This document shows, piece after piece, positions 25,922 through 34,714 of a stretch of 46,668 bases of DNA. The notes beneath the pieces were generated by a model. The model was not told where the DNA came from, made no database searches, and worked only from the letters and a program-made list of their open reading frames with translations. The stretch comes from Methyloradius sp035460505 (lineage in GTDB: Bacteria > Pseudomonadota > Gammaproteobacteria > Burkholderiales > Methylophilaceae). Both the position numbers and the translations under genes were made by a program. Each line of letters begins with the position of its first letter. Position 1 is the first letter of the stretch. The stretch spans positions 1 through 46,668 of the forward strand of contig DATHWP010000069.1 in assembly GCA_035460505.1 (NCBI GenBank), given 5' to 3'.

Positions 25922-25962
25922 GATTGCATTTATTGATTAACTCCAAATAAAGCCCTGAACTC

Positions 25963-26667
25963 ATGCAACAAGTGCGCAGTTATTGGTATTACGATTTAGT
26001 GATGGTGGCATTCGTCACCGTGCTGGTGTGCTCCAACCTGATTGGGCCAGCCAAGATTTCGCAAATTTCCTTGCCAATTGTCGGTACGCTTACCTTTGGC
26101 GCGGGCGTTCTGTTTTTTCCAATTTCATTCATTTTTGGCGATATCCTCACTGAAGTCTATGGCTATGCAAAATCACGGCGTGTGATCTGGGCGGGCTTTG
26201 CAGGCTTGGCGTTTGCCTCGCTCATGGCCTGGATGATCGTAGCCTTGCCACCTGCGCCATTCTGGCAAAATCAGGATGCTTACGAGATTGCATTCGGCTC
26301 TGCCTGGCGTATTTCGTTGGCCAGCCTGGTTGCCTTTACCGCAGGCGAATTCGTCAACTCGTTTGTGCTGGCCAAAATGAAAATATGGACCAATGGCCGC
26401 TGGTTGTGGACGCGCACCATAGGCTCCACAATTTTCGGTGAGGCGGTTGATTCTATTCTGTTTTATCCACTAGCTTTTTATAACACTGGTATCATCCCCA
26501 ACGATAAATTATGGCTGGTAGTCGTTGCGCAATTTGTTGCGAAAGTGTCGGTGGAGGTTGTGTTGACGCCAGTGACTTACAAAATTGTCGCGTTCCTCAA
26601 AAAAGCTGAGAACGAGGATTACTATGATCGCGATACCAATTTCAACCCCTTTAACCTGAAAAGCTAA
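25963..26667 (+). CDS. yhhQ: Queuosine precursor transporter (VUT family, YhhQ)
   Basis: The 234-residue membrane protein shows the VUT family pattern: VTVLVCSNLIGPAKI, FPISFIFGDILTEVYGYAKSRRVIW, FTAGEFVNSFVLAKMKIWTNGRWLWTRTIGSTIFGEAVDS and VLTPVTYKI near the end. About six membrane helices. YhhQ-type proteins import 7-cyano-7-deazaguanine or queuine-type precursors for queuosine in tRNA. No que genes are in the window. It ends 2 bases before nagZ, so the pair is probably one transcript. Confidence 0.9.
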   Translation: MQQVRSYWYYDLVMVAFVTVLVCSNLIGPAKISQISLPIVGTLTFGAGVLFFPISFIFGDILTEVYGYAKSRRVIWAGFAGLAFASLMAWMIVALPPAPFWQNQDAYEIAFGSAWRISLASLVAFTAGEFVNSFVLAKMKIWTNGRWLWTRTIGSTIFGEAVDSILFYPLAFYNTGIIPNDKLWLVVVAQFVAKVSVEVVLTPVTYKIVAFLKKAENEDYYDRDTNFNPFNLKS

Positions 26668-26669
26668 CT

Positions 26670-27734
26670 ATGACATTAGGTCCTGTAATGCTCGATGTAG
26701 TTGGCACTGAACTTAGCGCGGATGATATTCGTCGTTTGCAACATCCCTTAGTCGGTGGCGTGATTCTGTTTGCTCGCAATTACACATCGCCTGCGCAATT
26801 AAAGGCGCTGACAGCGAGTATCCATGCGGTTCGCCAGCCACCCTTGCTGATTGCCGTGGATCACGAGGGTGGTCGTGTGCAGCGCTTTAAAGAAGGTTTT
26901 ACCCGTATTCCACCCATGCGTGAGTTCGGCAAGATTTGGGATAAATCACCAAAACGTGCCAAACAATTGGCTGAAGAAGCAGGCTGGATACTAGCCGCCG
27001 AGCTGCGCGCGCATGGTGTTGATTTCAGTTTTACGCCAGTGCTGGATATGGATTACGGCGAAAGCCAAGTGATTGGTAATCGTGCTTTCCACAAAAATCC
27101 ACAAGCCATCAGCGAGCTAGCGTTTGCTTTGATGCAAGGCCTGAAGCGTGGCGGTATGGCGGCAGTTGGCAAGCATTTCCCTGGGCATGGCTTTGTAGTC
27201 GCAGATTCACACGTAGCGATTCCTGTTGATGAGCGTAGCTTTGATGAAATTGCCCAAGCGGATTTGCAGCCTTTTCGCCAGATGATAGACGATGGCCTGC
27301 CAGCCATCATGCCAGCGCATGTAATCTACCCAAAAGTAGATAGTAAACCTGCTGGTTTTTCAGAGCGCTGGTTGCAGAAAGTACTACGCCAGCGCCTTGA
27401 ATTCAATGGCGTGATTTTCAGTGATGACCTTTCGATGGAGGGCGCGGTGGTGGCTGGCAATGTGACCGAGCGTGCACTGGCTGCGTTGAATGCGGGCTGC
27501 GACATGGTGTTGTTATGCAATCGCCCTGATTTTGCCGACGAGTTGCTGCAAAACCTGAAATGGGATATTTCAGGCCAAAGCCTGGCGCGCTTGGCGCGTA
27601 TGCATGGCCGTCGCGATCTTGATCATGCTGTGGTGCCAGACATGGTTGCTTTACGTGAAAATCCTGAATTTACGCAAGCTGTGCATGAAGTCGGGCAGGT
27701 AGGTTTATCAGAAGCTGATCTATTCAAAGCTTGA
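26670..27734 (+). CDS. nagZ: Beta-N-acetylhexosaminidase NagZ (GH3)
   Basis: The 354-residue protein is of NagZ length and has VDHEGGRVQRF, the GH3 signature AVGKHFPGHG with the catalytic-loop His-Asp pair further on (ADSH), and the nucleophile Asp252 in FSDDLSMEGA. No signal peptide, as expected for this cytoplasmic enzyme, which removes GlcNAc from imported GlcNAc-anhydroMurNAc muropeptides during peptidoglycan recycling. The L,D-transpeptidase and peptide permease genes nearby fit a wall-turnover neighbourhood, although yhhQ lies between. Confidence 0.95.
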   Translation: MTLGPVMLDVVGTELSADDIRRLQHPLVGGVILFARNYTSPAQLKALTASIHAVRQPPLLIAVDHEGGRVQRFKEGFTRIPPMREFGKIWDKSPKRAKQLAEEAGWILAAELRAHGVDFSFTPVLDMDYGESQVIGNRAFHKNPQAISELAFALMQGLKRGGMAAVGKHFPGHGFVVADSHVAIPVDERSFDEIAQADLQPFRQMIDDGLPAIMPAHVIYPKVDSKPAGFSERWLQKVLRQRLEFNGVIFSDDLSMEGAVVAGNVTERALAALNAGCDMVLLCNRPDFADELLQNLKWDISGQSLARLARMHGRRDLDHAVVPDMVALRENPEFTQAVHEVGQVGLSEADLFKA

Positions 27735-27883
27735 ATTTTGAGTAAATAACGCCATCTATCTATATGAAGATTTCAATACAACAGCCAATATTTACAACTT
27801 GAAACTTTACTTAGCTTACAGCAGTCTTACAATGTATATTGGCTGGTTAAGACATAAGCAATTTTTATTGAAGAGGAAACACA

Positions 27884-28576
27884 ATGGACAATAACTATCA
27901 GGTATTAGGTCGTAACACAGAAGTACTTTCAGACACTTCAAACAAGGTATTGCGTAATACATACGCCTTGCTTGGTATGACGATGATCCCAACCGTCATT
28001 GGCGCATTTATCGGTATTAGCCTTGATTTGAGCTTCATGGCGCAACACCCAATTATGGCCGTGGTCGGCATGTTGGTGGTGATGTTCGGCTTGATTATGG
28101 GCATTAAAGCCAACAGCAACAGCAGCATTGGCGTCTTGTTACTCTTAGCTTTTACCTTCTTTATGGGCGTGATGTTAGGCCCAATCCTGCAAGTAGCCTT
28201 GCATCTGCGTAACGGTGGTCAGTTAATCGGTTTGGCCGCTGGCGGTACTGGGATTATCTTTTTAACCTTGGCAGGTATTGCTACCACCACCAAAAAAGAC
28301 TTTAGCTTTATGGGCAAGTTCTTGATGGTTGGTATCATCATGCTGATCGTTGCTTCATTGGCTAACATGTTCTTCCAGATTCCAGCCTTTCAATTGGCCT
28401 TGTCTGGTGTAGGTGTTCTACTGTTCTCGGGTTTCATTCTGTATGACGTGAGCCGTATTGTGAATGGTGGCGAAACCAACTACATCATGGCAACACTGAA
28501 CATCTATCTGGATATCTACAATCTATTTGTTAACTTGTTACAAATCTTGATGGCTGTATTTGGTGATCGTGATTAA
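27884..28576 (+). CDS. Bax inhibitor-1/YccA family membrane protein
   Basis: The 230-residue protein has seven hydrophobic segments and the family pattern VLRNTYALLGMTMIPTVIGAFIG, then SRIVNGGETNYIMATLNIYLDIYNLFVNLLQIL at the C-terminus with the conserved Asp-Asn-Leu face. Bacterial members (YccA, YbhL) are inner-membrane proteins; YccA modulates FtsH and the Bacillus homologue YetJ is a pH-sensitive calcium leak channel. An AGAGGAAA ribosome-binding site precedes the ATG. A strong terminator follows the gene, so it is probably monocistronic. Confidence 0.92.
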   Translation: MDNNYQVLGRNTEVLSDTSNKVLRNTYALLGMTMIPTVIGAFIGISLDLSFMAQHPIMAVVGMLVVMFGLIMGIKANSNSSIGVLLLLAFTFFMGVMLGPILQVALHLRNGGQLIGLAAGGTGIIFLTLAGIATTTKKDFSFMGKFLMVGIIMLIVASLANMFFQIPAFQLALSGVGVLLFSGFILYDVSRIVNGGETNYIMATLNIYLDIYNLFVNLLQILMAVFGDRD

Positions 28577-28598
28577 GCAGACGTAAAGTCTCGCTAAA

Positions 28599-28626
28599 CA
28601 AAAAACCCGCTTCGGCGGGTTTTTTG
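28599..28626 (+). terminator. Intrinsic terminator after the Bax inhibitor-1 gene
   Basis: The stem AAAAACCCGC-TTCG-GCGGGTTTTT has a stable UUCG-type tetraloop and a T-run. The A-run on the other side lets it also serve the minus-strand tadA operon, making it bidirectional. Confidence 0.92.
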
Positions 28627-28637
28627 TTGGATGACAC

Positions 28638-29126
28638 TTACTGAGATTGTTTCTTTCTTCTACTGGCAAAGAATTGGCTCAATATAGCGCCGCATTCTAA
28701 TGCCAATATGCCACCTGTGGCCTCTGTGTGATGGTTTAGCCTAGGCTCTTTCATCAAGTCAATCACGCTGCCGCAAGCTCCTGTTTTCGGGTCTGATGCA
28801 CCATACACTAAGCGTGCAATCCGCGCGTGCTGAATAGCGCCCGTGCACATGGCACAGGGCTCAAGCGTGACGTATAAAGTGCTGCCTACCAGCCGATAAT
28901 TGCCGAGTTTTTTTGCGGCATCGCGCATGGCAATAATCTCGGCATGTGCACTGGGGTCATGGCTGACGATAGGCGCGTTGCTACCGCGGCCAATGATCTC
29001 GCCATCTTTGACCACAATCGCGCCTACTGGCACTTCGCCAGCTTCAGCAGCGAGGTGTGCCAGCTCAAGCGCAACTCTCATGAATTGCTCATCTGCTAGT
29101 TCTATTTCTGTTCGGTTCTCACTCAC
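28638..29126 (-). CDS. tadA: tRNA-specific adenosine deaminase TadA
   Basis: The 162-residue protein has the zinc cytidine/adenosine deaminase motif HAE (His61, Glu63) and PCAMC (Cys91, Cys94), plus TGAIQHARIARLVYGASDPKTGACGS, the TadA pattern. It converts A34 to inosine in the anticodon of tRNA-Arg(ACG). The start is GTG at 29124-29126, which overlaps the TgpA stop by 4 bases (GTGA), indicating translational coupling; a later ATG would cut into the first helix. Confidence 0.94.
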   Translation of the reverse strand: MSENRTEIELADEQFMRVALELAHLAAEAGEVPVGAIVVKDGEIIGRGSNAPIVSHDPSAHAEIIAMRDAAKKLGNYRLVGSTLYVTLEPCAMCTGAIQHARIARLVYGASDPKTGACGSVIDLMKEPRLNHHTEATGGILALECGAILSQFFASRRKKQSQ

Positions 29127-31171
29127 AGGCTATTCACCAGTTCTTTAAATGCTTTGATGGCGGCAGGGCTTATTTTGCTGGCATAACGCAATTGTGTATA
29201 GGCATCTGTAATTTGCGCTATCAATTTGGCCTGAGCAGGCAAACGGCGCACAGCACGGCTTGAAAAATCTACAGGCCCTTCGTGTTTGTAGCGCGTTAAA
29301 CCAGCCTTGCTGAGTTTGTTTAGAAACTGGTCATAAATCTTCTGGATGGCATCTCGCCTGACTTTGTGACCGCGTAAAAGAAAATAGCTTAGCGCGAGCA
29401 GAGAAGCTGTAACTAGCCCAAACAGCGCAATGACCAAATCTTGCCAAGAGAAATTTTTGCCGGTCAGGTAGCGCAATAATTGCAATTGCCTATCCTGGTT
29501 ATAGCCCAGTACCCATTGGTTCCAGCCATTATTGACGGCATCCCAGTGCAGGTAAAGTTTGCGCAAGAGCGGGTAATCGCGCCGTGAGAGCAATGGCAAT
29601 GCTTCACTATCATTGACCGATTCGGCCACGCCCAATTCTATACGGTCTGGCGATACTGCGCCTGTCGGGTCTACTCGCACCCAACCACGGTCTTGCAGCC
29701 AGACTTCCGCCCAGGCATGTGCATCGGACTGGCGGACGATCATGTAATTATCATTAGGGTTGATTTCGCCACCCAAATAGCCAGTGACTACCCGCGCTGG
29801 CACGCCTGCAGCACGCATCAGGTAAACAAAGCTGCTGGAGTAGTGCTCGCAAAAGCCTCTACGAGTGTTGAAGAGAAAGTCATCCATCGCATTTTCGCCA
29901 AGTGGCGGCGGGCTCAGCGTGTAAACAAAAGGCTCTTCACGATACATTTTGAGGGCTGTGTGGACGATGTCTTCTGGCGACTGGTTTTTCCAGCTTTCGC
30001 CAAGTGCTAGAGCTTTTGGGTTTTTATTTTTGGGTAATTGCAGGTCAATTCTTTGTTCGCGCTCACTCAGTCCTGCGGCTTGCAAGGTGTAATTGAAATT
30101 GGAGCTCGCGTCATAACGCATGCGCGTGCGCACGGGTTCTTTGGAGATTACTTGTAGCTCATCGGTCACCAAAGCGTCTGCTGGAAATTCTGTTGGCATA
30201 TCTAGTACTAATAACCATTGTTTGTTATGTGGCTCTAGTGTGACGGTATATTTACTAGTTAGATATTCTGGTGCAGTTTCTGCTGGCATATCAAGCTTTA
30301 ACAACCATTGCTTGTTATGTGGCTCTAACGTAAGGAAGCTAGTGTTACGAGTGACCCCAAATCCCTTGTTTATCTCAGTTACTTTACTAACGTTGTATGA
30401 GTTAATCCGCCATGTGCGGCCATCGTAGGTGGAAAGCACAGGCCCGCGCCAGTACAGTTGTTTCTTGGCAGGTGGTTTGCCATGAAACTCCACGCGAAAA
30501 GCGGTTGCGCCAGATAAGCTCAGTTTGCTGATATTGCCGGGGGCCATGTTGTCCGAGAGGCCAGTCATGCCGCTGTATGCGTCTTGCGGTACTCCCCACA
30601 ACGGCTGCTGTAAGCGTGGGAAAAGAACAAAGAATATCAGCATCAATGGCAACGCCTGCGCTAAGAGCATGCCAGCAGTTTTGGCCTTGAATCGCCAGTC
30701 CAACGTGCCATTGGGGTGATTTACGCCGACTAAAGTGGTAGTGAGTAATGTAATTGGCACGGCCATGAAGATGCCCATGGCAATGGATTGGTTGAACAAA
30801 AAGGCATTCGCAGCCAGAAAATAACCCAGAAAGATCACAATGATGTAATCGCGTTGCGTGTGGGTTTCCATCAACTTGAGTGAGAGCATGATGGCAAATA
30901 ATGCAACGCTGGCATCGCGCCCAAACAGCCCATGGTAGCTGACGGCAATGCCAATGGCTGCAGCAAGCGTGATTGGAATCAGGATCGCCAGACGAGGCAT
31001 CACCCAGCCATTTTTTGCCACCATCAGGCGCCAGCCAGCAAAACCCGCCATCACAAGCGATACCCAGTTATGCAAATACGCAACATGCAATGCAAGTACC
31101 GAGGCAAATGAAGCTAGCAACCAATATAGGTCGTGATTGCCAGGGTTATGGGTGGACTTAATCTGCGCCAT
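29123..31171 (-). CDS. tgpA: TgpA-type membrane transglutaminase (DUF3488-transglutaminase-DUF4129)
   Basis: The 682-residue protein has about six N-terminal membrane helices (DUF3488, about 15-215), a periplasmic region, a transglutaminase-like core (about 400-520; catalytic Cys441 in RRGFCEHYSSSF, His in SDAHAWAEVW, Asp in WVRVDPTGA), one more helix (about 575-597) and a cytoplasmic tail. The Pseudomonas homologue TgpA is essential and has protease or transglutaminase-like activity. The partner genes are DUF58 (abutting upstream) and moxR, a widely conserved trio. Unusual: residues about 280-340 hold an internal tandem duplication (see the repeat at 30191-30330). Confidence 0.92.
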   Translation of the reverse strand: MAQIKSTHNPGNHDLYWLLASFASVLALHVAYLHNWVSLVMAGFAGWRLMVAKNGWVMPRLAILIPITLAAAIGIAVSYHGLFGRDASVALFAIMLSLKLMETHTQRDYIIVIFLGYFLAANAFLFNQSIAMGIFMAVPITLLTTTLVGVNHPNGTLDWRFKAKTAGMLLAQALPLMLIFFVLFPRLQQPLWGVPQDAYSGMTGLSDNMAPGNISKLSLSGATAFRVEFHGKPPAKKQLYWRGPVLSTYDGRTWRINSYNVSKVTEINKGFGVTRNTSFLTLEPHNKQWLLKLDMPAETAPEYLTSKYTVTLEPHNKQWLLVLDMPTEFPADALVTDELQVISKEPVRTRMRYDASSNFNYTLQAAGLSEREQRIDLQLPKNKNPKALALGESWKNQSPEDIVHTALKMYREEPFVYTLSPPPLGENAMDDFLFNTRRGFCEHYSSSFVYLMRAAGVPARVVTGYLGGEINPNDNYMIVRQSDAHAWAEVWLQDRGWVRVDPTGAVSPDRIELGVAESVNDSEALPLLSRRDYPLLRKLYLHWDAVNNGWNQWVLGYNQDRQLQLLRYLTGKNFSWQDLVIALFGLVTASLLALSYFLLRGHKVRRDAIQKIYDQFLNKLSKAGLTRYKHEGPVDFSSRAVRRLPAQAKLIAQITDAYTQLRYASKISPAAIKAFKELVNSL
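30191..30330 (-). repeat. In-frame 90-bp-period duplication inside tgpA
   Basis: Segments 30191-30240 and 30281-30330 match at about 41 of 50 bases and are exactly 90 bases apart. They encode TLEPHNKQWLLxLDMPxE twice, 30 residues apart. Family members normally have this motif once. Many of the differences fall at silent positions, so selection has kept both copies. Confidence 0.88.
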
Positions 31172-32134
31172 TTATATGACGTCCACTTTATGCGGCATAC
31201 AAAGCGCGAGGGCTTCGAGGCAGCGATGGTAATGCGCTTCGCCATTATTTGGGCTGATTTCTGAGCCTGGAATGCGCAAGCCATAAGTATGTTTCAATGC
31301 ATGTGCATCAATCACCCAGCGCGTGAGCTGGCTGATGCGCAACTCATTATCAGCGCCAGGAGTCGTAACCCAATCCAGCCATAAGGTGGATTGCGCTTCA
31401 CCCTGAAATTGTTTGGTGAGTAAACCCTGTTCGCGGGATGAGGCTTTCCAGTCCACGCGCTTGGGAGAATCACCCAATTGATAAGCACGATGACCAGCAA
31501 AGTCATCATCACCGCTGCTTGAATTCAACACACCTGCCGCCCCTTGGTCAGGCGATGCGGGTAGGGGTAGATGGTGTGTCGCTGGTTTTGGGTACACCAT
31601 GCAGCGAGCATCTAGCGCCACATAAGACCATGCGTAGAACAAACCTAGCGGGAATTCTGTAAATAATGTGACACGTTCTGCTTTTAGCCAACCACGCATT
31701 TCAGTAGGTAAAAGTAGTCGTATTGGGCTTTCACCAGCTGCGGCAATATCTGCATAAGTGGGGATGGTGTCATCAAAGTGCGCTGCAATGCTGAAGCGCG
31801 CGCGTTGCCGACTATCTTTCGCAATCACTTCAAAAGCTGCATCTTCACTTGCAAACACTGGGGCGGGTTTTCGACTATCAATCACCAGATAAGCCAAGTT
31901 GCGCCATGTATGCAGCATGCTGATCACCGCCATGCCAGCGAGTAAAAACGTGACGACAAATCCTAGACTCAACGCATAGTTGATCGAACCTACCAGCAAG
32001 CCCAGCAATATAGCGGCAAATAAAACACCGTAACGGGTGGGCAATATGTAGATATAACGCGAACTCAACGTCGCTGGCGCTGGGTTACCGCGAGCGACTC
32101 GCAGCCATTTTTTCCAGCCTTTTGCGCTGCTCAT
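31172..32134 (-). CDS. DUF58 domain protein
   Basis: The 320-residue protein has two adjacent N-terminal membrane helices (about 34-75; YGVLFAAILLGLLVGSINYALSL, then VVTFLLAGMAVISML) and the DUF58 core with the hallmark DFAGHRAYQLGDSPKRVDWKASSR. DUF58 proteins accompany MoxR ATPases and are thought to act as chaperone partners or VWA-like adaptors. Its TAA stop directly abuts the TgpA start codon. Upstream is moxR after 48 bases. Confidence 0.9.
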   Translation of the reverse strand: MSSAKGWKKWLRVARGNPAPATLSSRYIYILPTRYGVLFAAILLGLLVGSINYALSLGFVVTFLLAGMAVISMLHTWRNLAYLVIDSRKPAPVFASEDAAFEVIAKDSRQRARFSIAAHFDDTIPTYADIAAAGESPIRLLLPTEMRGWLKAERVTLFTEFPLGLFYAWSYVALDARCMVYPKPATHHLPLPASPDQGAAGVLNSSSGDDDFAGHRAYQLGDSPKRVDWKASSREQGLLTKQFQGEAQSTLWLDWVTTPGADNELRISQLTRWVIDAHALKHTYGLRIPGSEISPNNGEAHYHRCLEALALCMPHKVDVI

Positions 32135-32182
32135 ATACGAAATTTAAATGCGCGGTAACACATCAATATTCCGAAAGATAAT

Positions 32183-33124
32183 CTAAGGAATACTGACGGC
32201 ATTTAATAGGTAAGCACCGATGTCATTAGTGGTTTCAATGCTGTTTTTATCAATCCCTGCTGCTGCCTGTAATCGGTGCCCAGCAATGCCTGGTAATACT
32301 GCTTGTATGTCTTCAGGCAGTGCAAAATCTCGGCCTTGCATGAGTGCCCAGGCTTGGGCACATTGCTTGAGTGCCAGGCCTGCGCGCGGGGAAAGACCTG
32401 CACTGTAGCGACCAGAAGTGCGGGTGAAATGCAAAATGGCTTGAATGTAATCCAGCAAGGCATCGGAGAGATGTATTTCACTGACGGTTTGCTGCAAGCT
32501 TTGTAAGCCTGCGCCGTCAGTGCAAGCTTCTAGCCGGCCTACATTACTGCGACCGCCATTGTTTTGCAGCAAAGCGCGCTCTGAACGTACATCTGGGTAA
32601 CCCAGCTCAATCCGCATGAGGAAGCGGTCTAGCTGTGATTCAGGCAGGGGAAAAGTACCGATGTGATGTGTGGGATTTTGCGTGGCAATGACGAAAAATG
32701 GCTGCGGTAGTTTGCGCGTTTCACCTTCCAGCGTTACTTGGCCTTCTTCCATCACTTCTAGCAGTGAGCTCTGTGTTTTGGGTGTGGCGCGGTTGATTTC
32801 ATCTGCCAGCAATACATTGGTGAATACAGGGCCTGGATGAAATTTAAAGCTGGCGACATTGCGGTCATACACCGAAACACCCAGTACATCGGCTGGTAAA
32901 AGATCACTGGTGAATTGCACGCGGCGGAATTCCAGACCGAGCACTTGTGCTAAAGCATGCGAGAGCGTGGTTTTACCCATGCCAGGCAAATCTTCAATCA
33001 GCAGATGGCCTTTAGCCAGAATACATGCGAGCGAAAGCCTGATTTGGTGCTCTTTGCCCAGGATGATCTGGCTCGTTGCATTCACGATTTTATCGGTGAT
33101 GGCACTGTATTTAGTATTAGACAT
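32183..33124 (-). CDS. MoxR-family AAA+ ATPase
   Basis: The 313-residue protein has Walker A (DLPGMGKTTLSHALA), Walker B (LLADEINRATPKTQSSLLEVMEEGQVT), sensor motif (FVIATQNP) and an arginine-finger region (LPESQLDRFLMRI). MoxR ATPases are chaperones that assemble or activate partner complexes; in methylotrophs one such protein matures methanol dehydrogenase, but the DUF58/TgpA neighbours here point to the general trio. The start is ATG 33122-33124 (MSNTKYSAI); an upstream extension would lie inside the preceding gene and has no family likeness. It overlaps that gene by 8 bases. Confidence 0.92.
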   Translation of the reverse strand: MSNTKYSAITDKIVNATSQIILGKEHQIRLSLACILAKGHLLIEDLPGMGKTTLSHALAQVLGLEFRRVQFTSDLLPADVLGVSVYDRNVASFKFHPGPVFTNVLLADEINRATPKTQSSLLEVMEEGQVTLEGETRKLPQPFFVIATQNPTHHIGTFPLPESQLDRFLMRIELGYPDVRSERALLQNNGGRSNVGRLEACTDGAGLQSLQQTVSEIHLSDALLDYIQAILHFTRTSGRYSAGLSPRAGLALKQCAQAWALMQGRDFALPEDIQAVLPGIAGHRLQAAAGIDKNSIETTNDIGAYLLNAVSIP

Positions 33125-33629
33125 GTAAGTGAGTGTCCTCGCTGACCAACTGTTCATTCTCTTTATCATCAGCCTTGGATTTAAGATTGTTCGACCAGCG
33201 CACAATGAAATACATGATGCCCAGCATGAGCCCGGCACCTACCCACATGGTGACATCGGAAGGAATGAGCACACCATCTTCAACGGGCATCACGATCAGT
33301 TTTCGCAGCACGACAATCATGGCGACCTCGATAAAAGCCTCAACTTCAAGATTGCTGCCACGCAGATAGCGTATTTCCGCAGTGATCAGGGCAGAGATTG
33401 ACCATAGCAGCATCAATGTACCCAATGCATTTAAAAAACCATGTACCAGATTGTGCGCGCTGGCCGCCTCGCGTACATCTACAAAGAACAACCAGGTAAA
33501 CATGAGCACGGCAATGGCTAGCGCCAAGCCAATCAGGATATGTGCAAACCCATTCAGCCAGACCATGGCCTTCACTGCGTAACGATTGATAAGATAAAGC
33601 TCGCGCGGAATGTCAGTTTTACTTTGCAT
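33117..33629 (-). CDS. PsiE-like inner-membrane protein
   Basis: The 170-residue protein has four hydrophobic segments (about 25-50, 65-83, 105-125, 138-155) and the PsiE-family pattern LEVEAFIEVAMIVVLRKLIVMP. PsiE is a phosphate-starvation-inducible membrane protein of unknown biochemical role. Its end overlaps the moxR start by 8 bases, so it is the first gene of the moxR-DUF58-tgpA-tadA transcript. The acidic tail KADDKENEQLVSEDTHLHV is probably cytoplasmic. No Pho box was identified upstream. Confidence 0.78.
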   Translation of the reverse strand: MQSKTDIPRELYLINRYAVKAMVWLNGFAHILIGLALAIAVLMFTWLFFVDVREAASAHNLVHGFLNALGTLMLLWSISALITAEIRYLRGSNLEVEAFIEVAMIVVLRKLIVMPVEDGVLIPSDVTMWVGAGLMLGIMYFIVRWSNNLKSKADDKENEQLVSEDTHLHV

Positions 33630-33712
33630 ATTGTTCGACCCTATGAATTTTGAAATATATTGGGATTTTTAAGAGATATTGGTGTGATGATCGTTAAGTT
33701 TTAATTTTGGCA

Positions 33713-34615
33713 CTAGATGATGAGTTCTTCTACTGTTAGTTTAGAAAGCTCTTTGATCAGCCATGTCAGCGCTTTGCCATTGCATGTAGGCCATGCCAGA
33801 TAAAAGTTACCCGAAGATTTTGTTTCAGCCACTTTTTTGATCACTAGCTCACCAGTCGCAACATGCTTGTCTGCCAGCGGTTTGGGTAGGTAACCTACAC
33901 CCAGACCATATATTTGCGCCATTACTTTACTTTGCATATCCATCAATGTGAGTACATCTTGCCCATTCAAAATGCCAGCAGTGCGTGGGGGCAGGTTGCG
34001 CGAGCTATCAGCAGCAGAAACAGAGCGATATTGGATAATCTGCTGATTGGTCAAAGGTTCTGGCAGGCTGGCAAGTGGGTGGTGCTTGGCCACCGCAAAG
34101 CTGAATTCCAGACTGCCAATCAGGTGGGTTGAATAACCGCCGCCAGAAGGGCCGTCGTCTGGCGCGCCAACGGCGATATCTGCACGCCCTGTGGTGAGGG
34201 CATCCCAAGCCCCACCAAACACTTCCCGCATGACTTTAATGCGGGTGCCAAAGCCTTGCTCGTAGAATTTCTCCAGGGTTGGGTAGAGCGCTTCAACTCT
34301 GAATAAATCAGTCACGGCAATGTTGAGCTCAGTTTCGATGCCTGTCGCCACCCGTTTCACTCGTGCTTGTAGTTCATCTGCAGCGCGTAATAAGAAACGG
34401 CCTTCACGCAGCAGCTCAGTACCTGCATCTGTCAACTTGGCACGGTGACCGCTGCGGTCAAACAGCACAACGCCCAAATCTTCTTCTAGCTGGCGTATGG
34501 TATAAGTGATGGCGGAAGGCACGCGGAACAGTGATTCTGCTGCCGCAGCAAAGCTGCCTTTGCGATCAATGGCATCTAGTACTTCGAGTGCTTCTATGGA
34601 TAGTTTTATATTCAT
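33713..34615 (-). CDS. LysR-family transcriptional regulator, YhaJ-like
   Basis: The 300-residue protein has an N-terminal winged helix-turn-helix (about 4-63; FAAAAESLFRVPSAITYTIRQLEEDLGVVLFDRSG) and a C-terminal effector domain. The VPSAITYTIRQLEEDLGV wording and the divergent pirin gene match Escherichia coli yhaJ-yhaK, which has the same layout. YhaJ has been reported to respond to nitroaromatic breakdown products. This gene is divergent from a four-gene redox operon with a 99-base shared promoter region, the normal layout for a LysR activator of its neighbour. One candidate operator overlaps its own start codon, consistent with autorepression. Confidence 0.88.
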   Translation of the reverse strand: MNIKLSIEALEVLDAIDRKGSFAAAAESLFRVPSAITYTIRQLEEDLGVVLFDRSGHRAKLTDAGTELLREGRFLLRAADELQARVKRVATGIETELNIAVTDLFRVEALYPTLEKFYEQGFGTRIKVMREVFGGAWDALTTGRADIAVGAPDDGPSGGGYSTHLIGSLEFSFAVAKHHPLASLPEPLTNQQIIQYRSVSAADSSRNLPPRTAGILNGQDVLTLMDMQSKVMAQIYGLGVGYLPKPLADKHVATGELVIKKVAETKSSGNFYLAWPTCNGKALTWLIKELSKLTVEELII

Positions 34616-34626
34616 ATAATTTGAAT
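34610..34626. promoter_or_regulatory. Candidate LysR operator at the regulator start
   Basis: ATTCA-N7-TGAAT (17 bases) overlaps the start codon of the LysR gene. The same half-sites and spacing recur at 34687-34703, and the T-N11-A LysR-box rule is met. A regulator bound here could block its own expression. Confidence 0.55.
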
Positions 34627-34686
34627 GATCAATGCAAAATTATTCGGTTTTTATTCAGCTGAAGCAAGCATAGTATGCTTAGTGTA

Positions 34687-34703
34687 ATTCAATTTAATTG
34701 AAT
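34687..34703. promoter_or_regulatory. Candidate LysR operator before the pirin operon
   Basis: ATTCAATTTAATTGAAT is a perfect 7+3+7 palindrome 11 bases before the pirin start codon. It shares ATTCA-N7-TGAAT with the site at 34610-34626. Two further palindromes, TTCAGCTGAA (34654-34663) and AAGCA-N5-TGCTT (34666-34680), lie between and may contribute. Confidence 0.6.
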
Positions 34704-34714
34704 GTGAGGATAAA

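Noticed and set aside
33125..33238. N-terminal extension of the MoxR protein
   Set aside because: The extra 38 residues have no MoxR likeness and overlap the psiE-like coding region; ATG at 33122-33124 fits the family.
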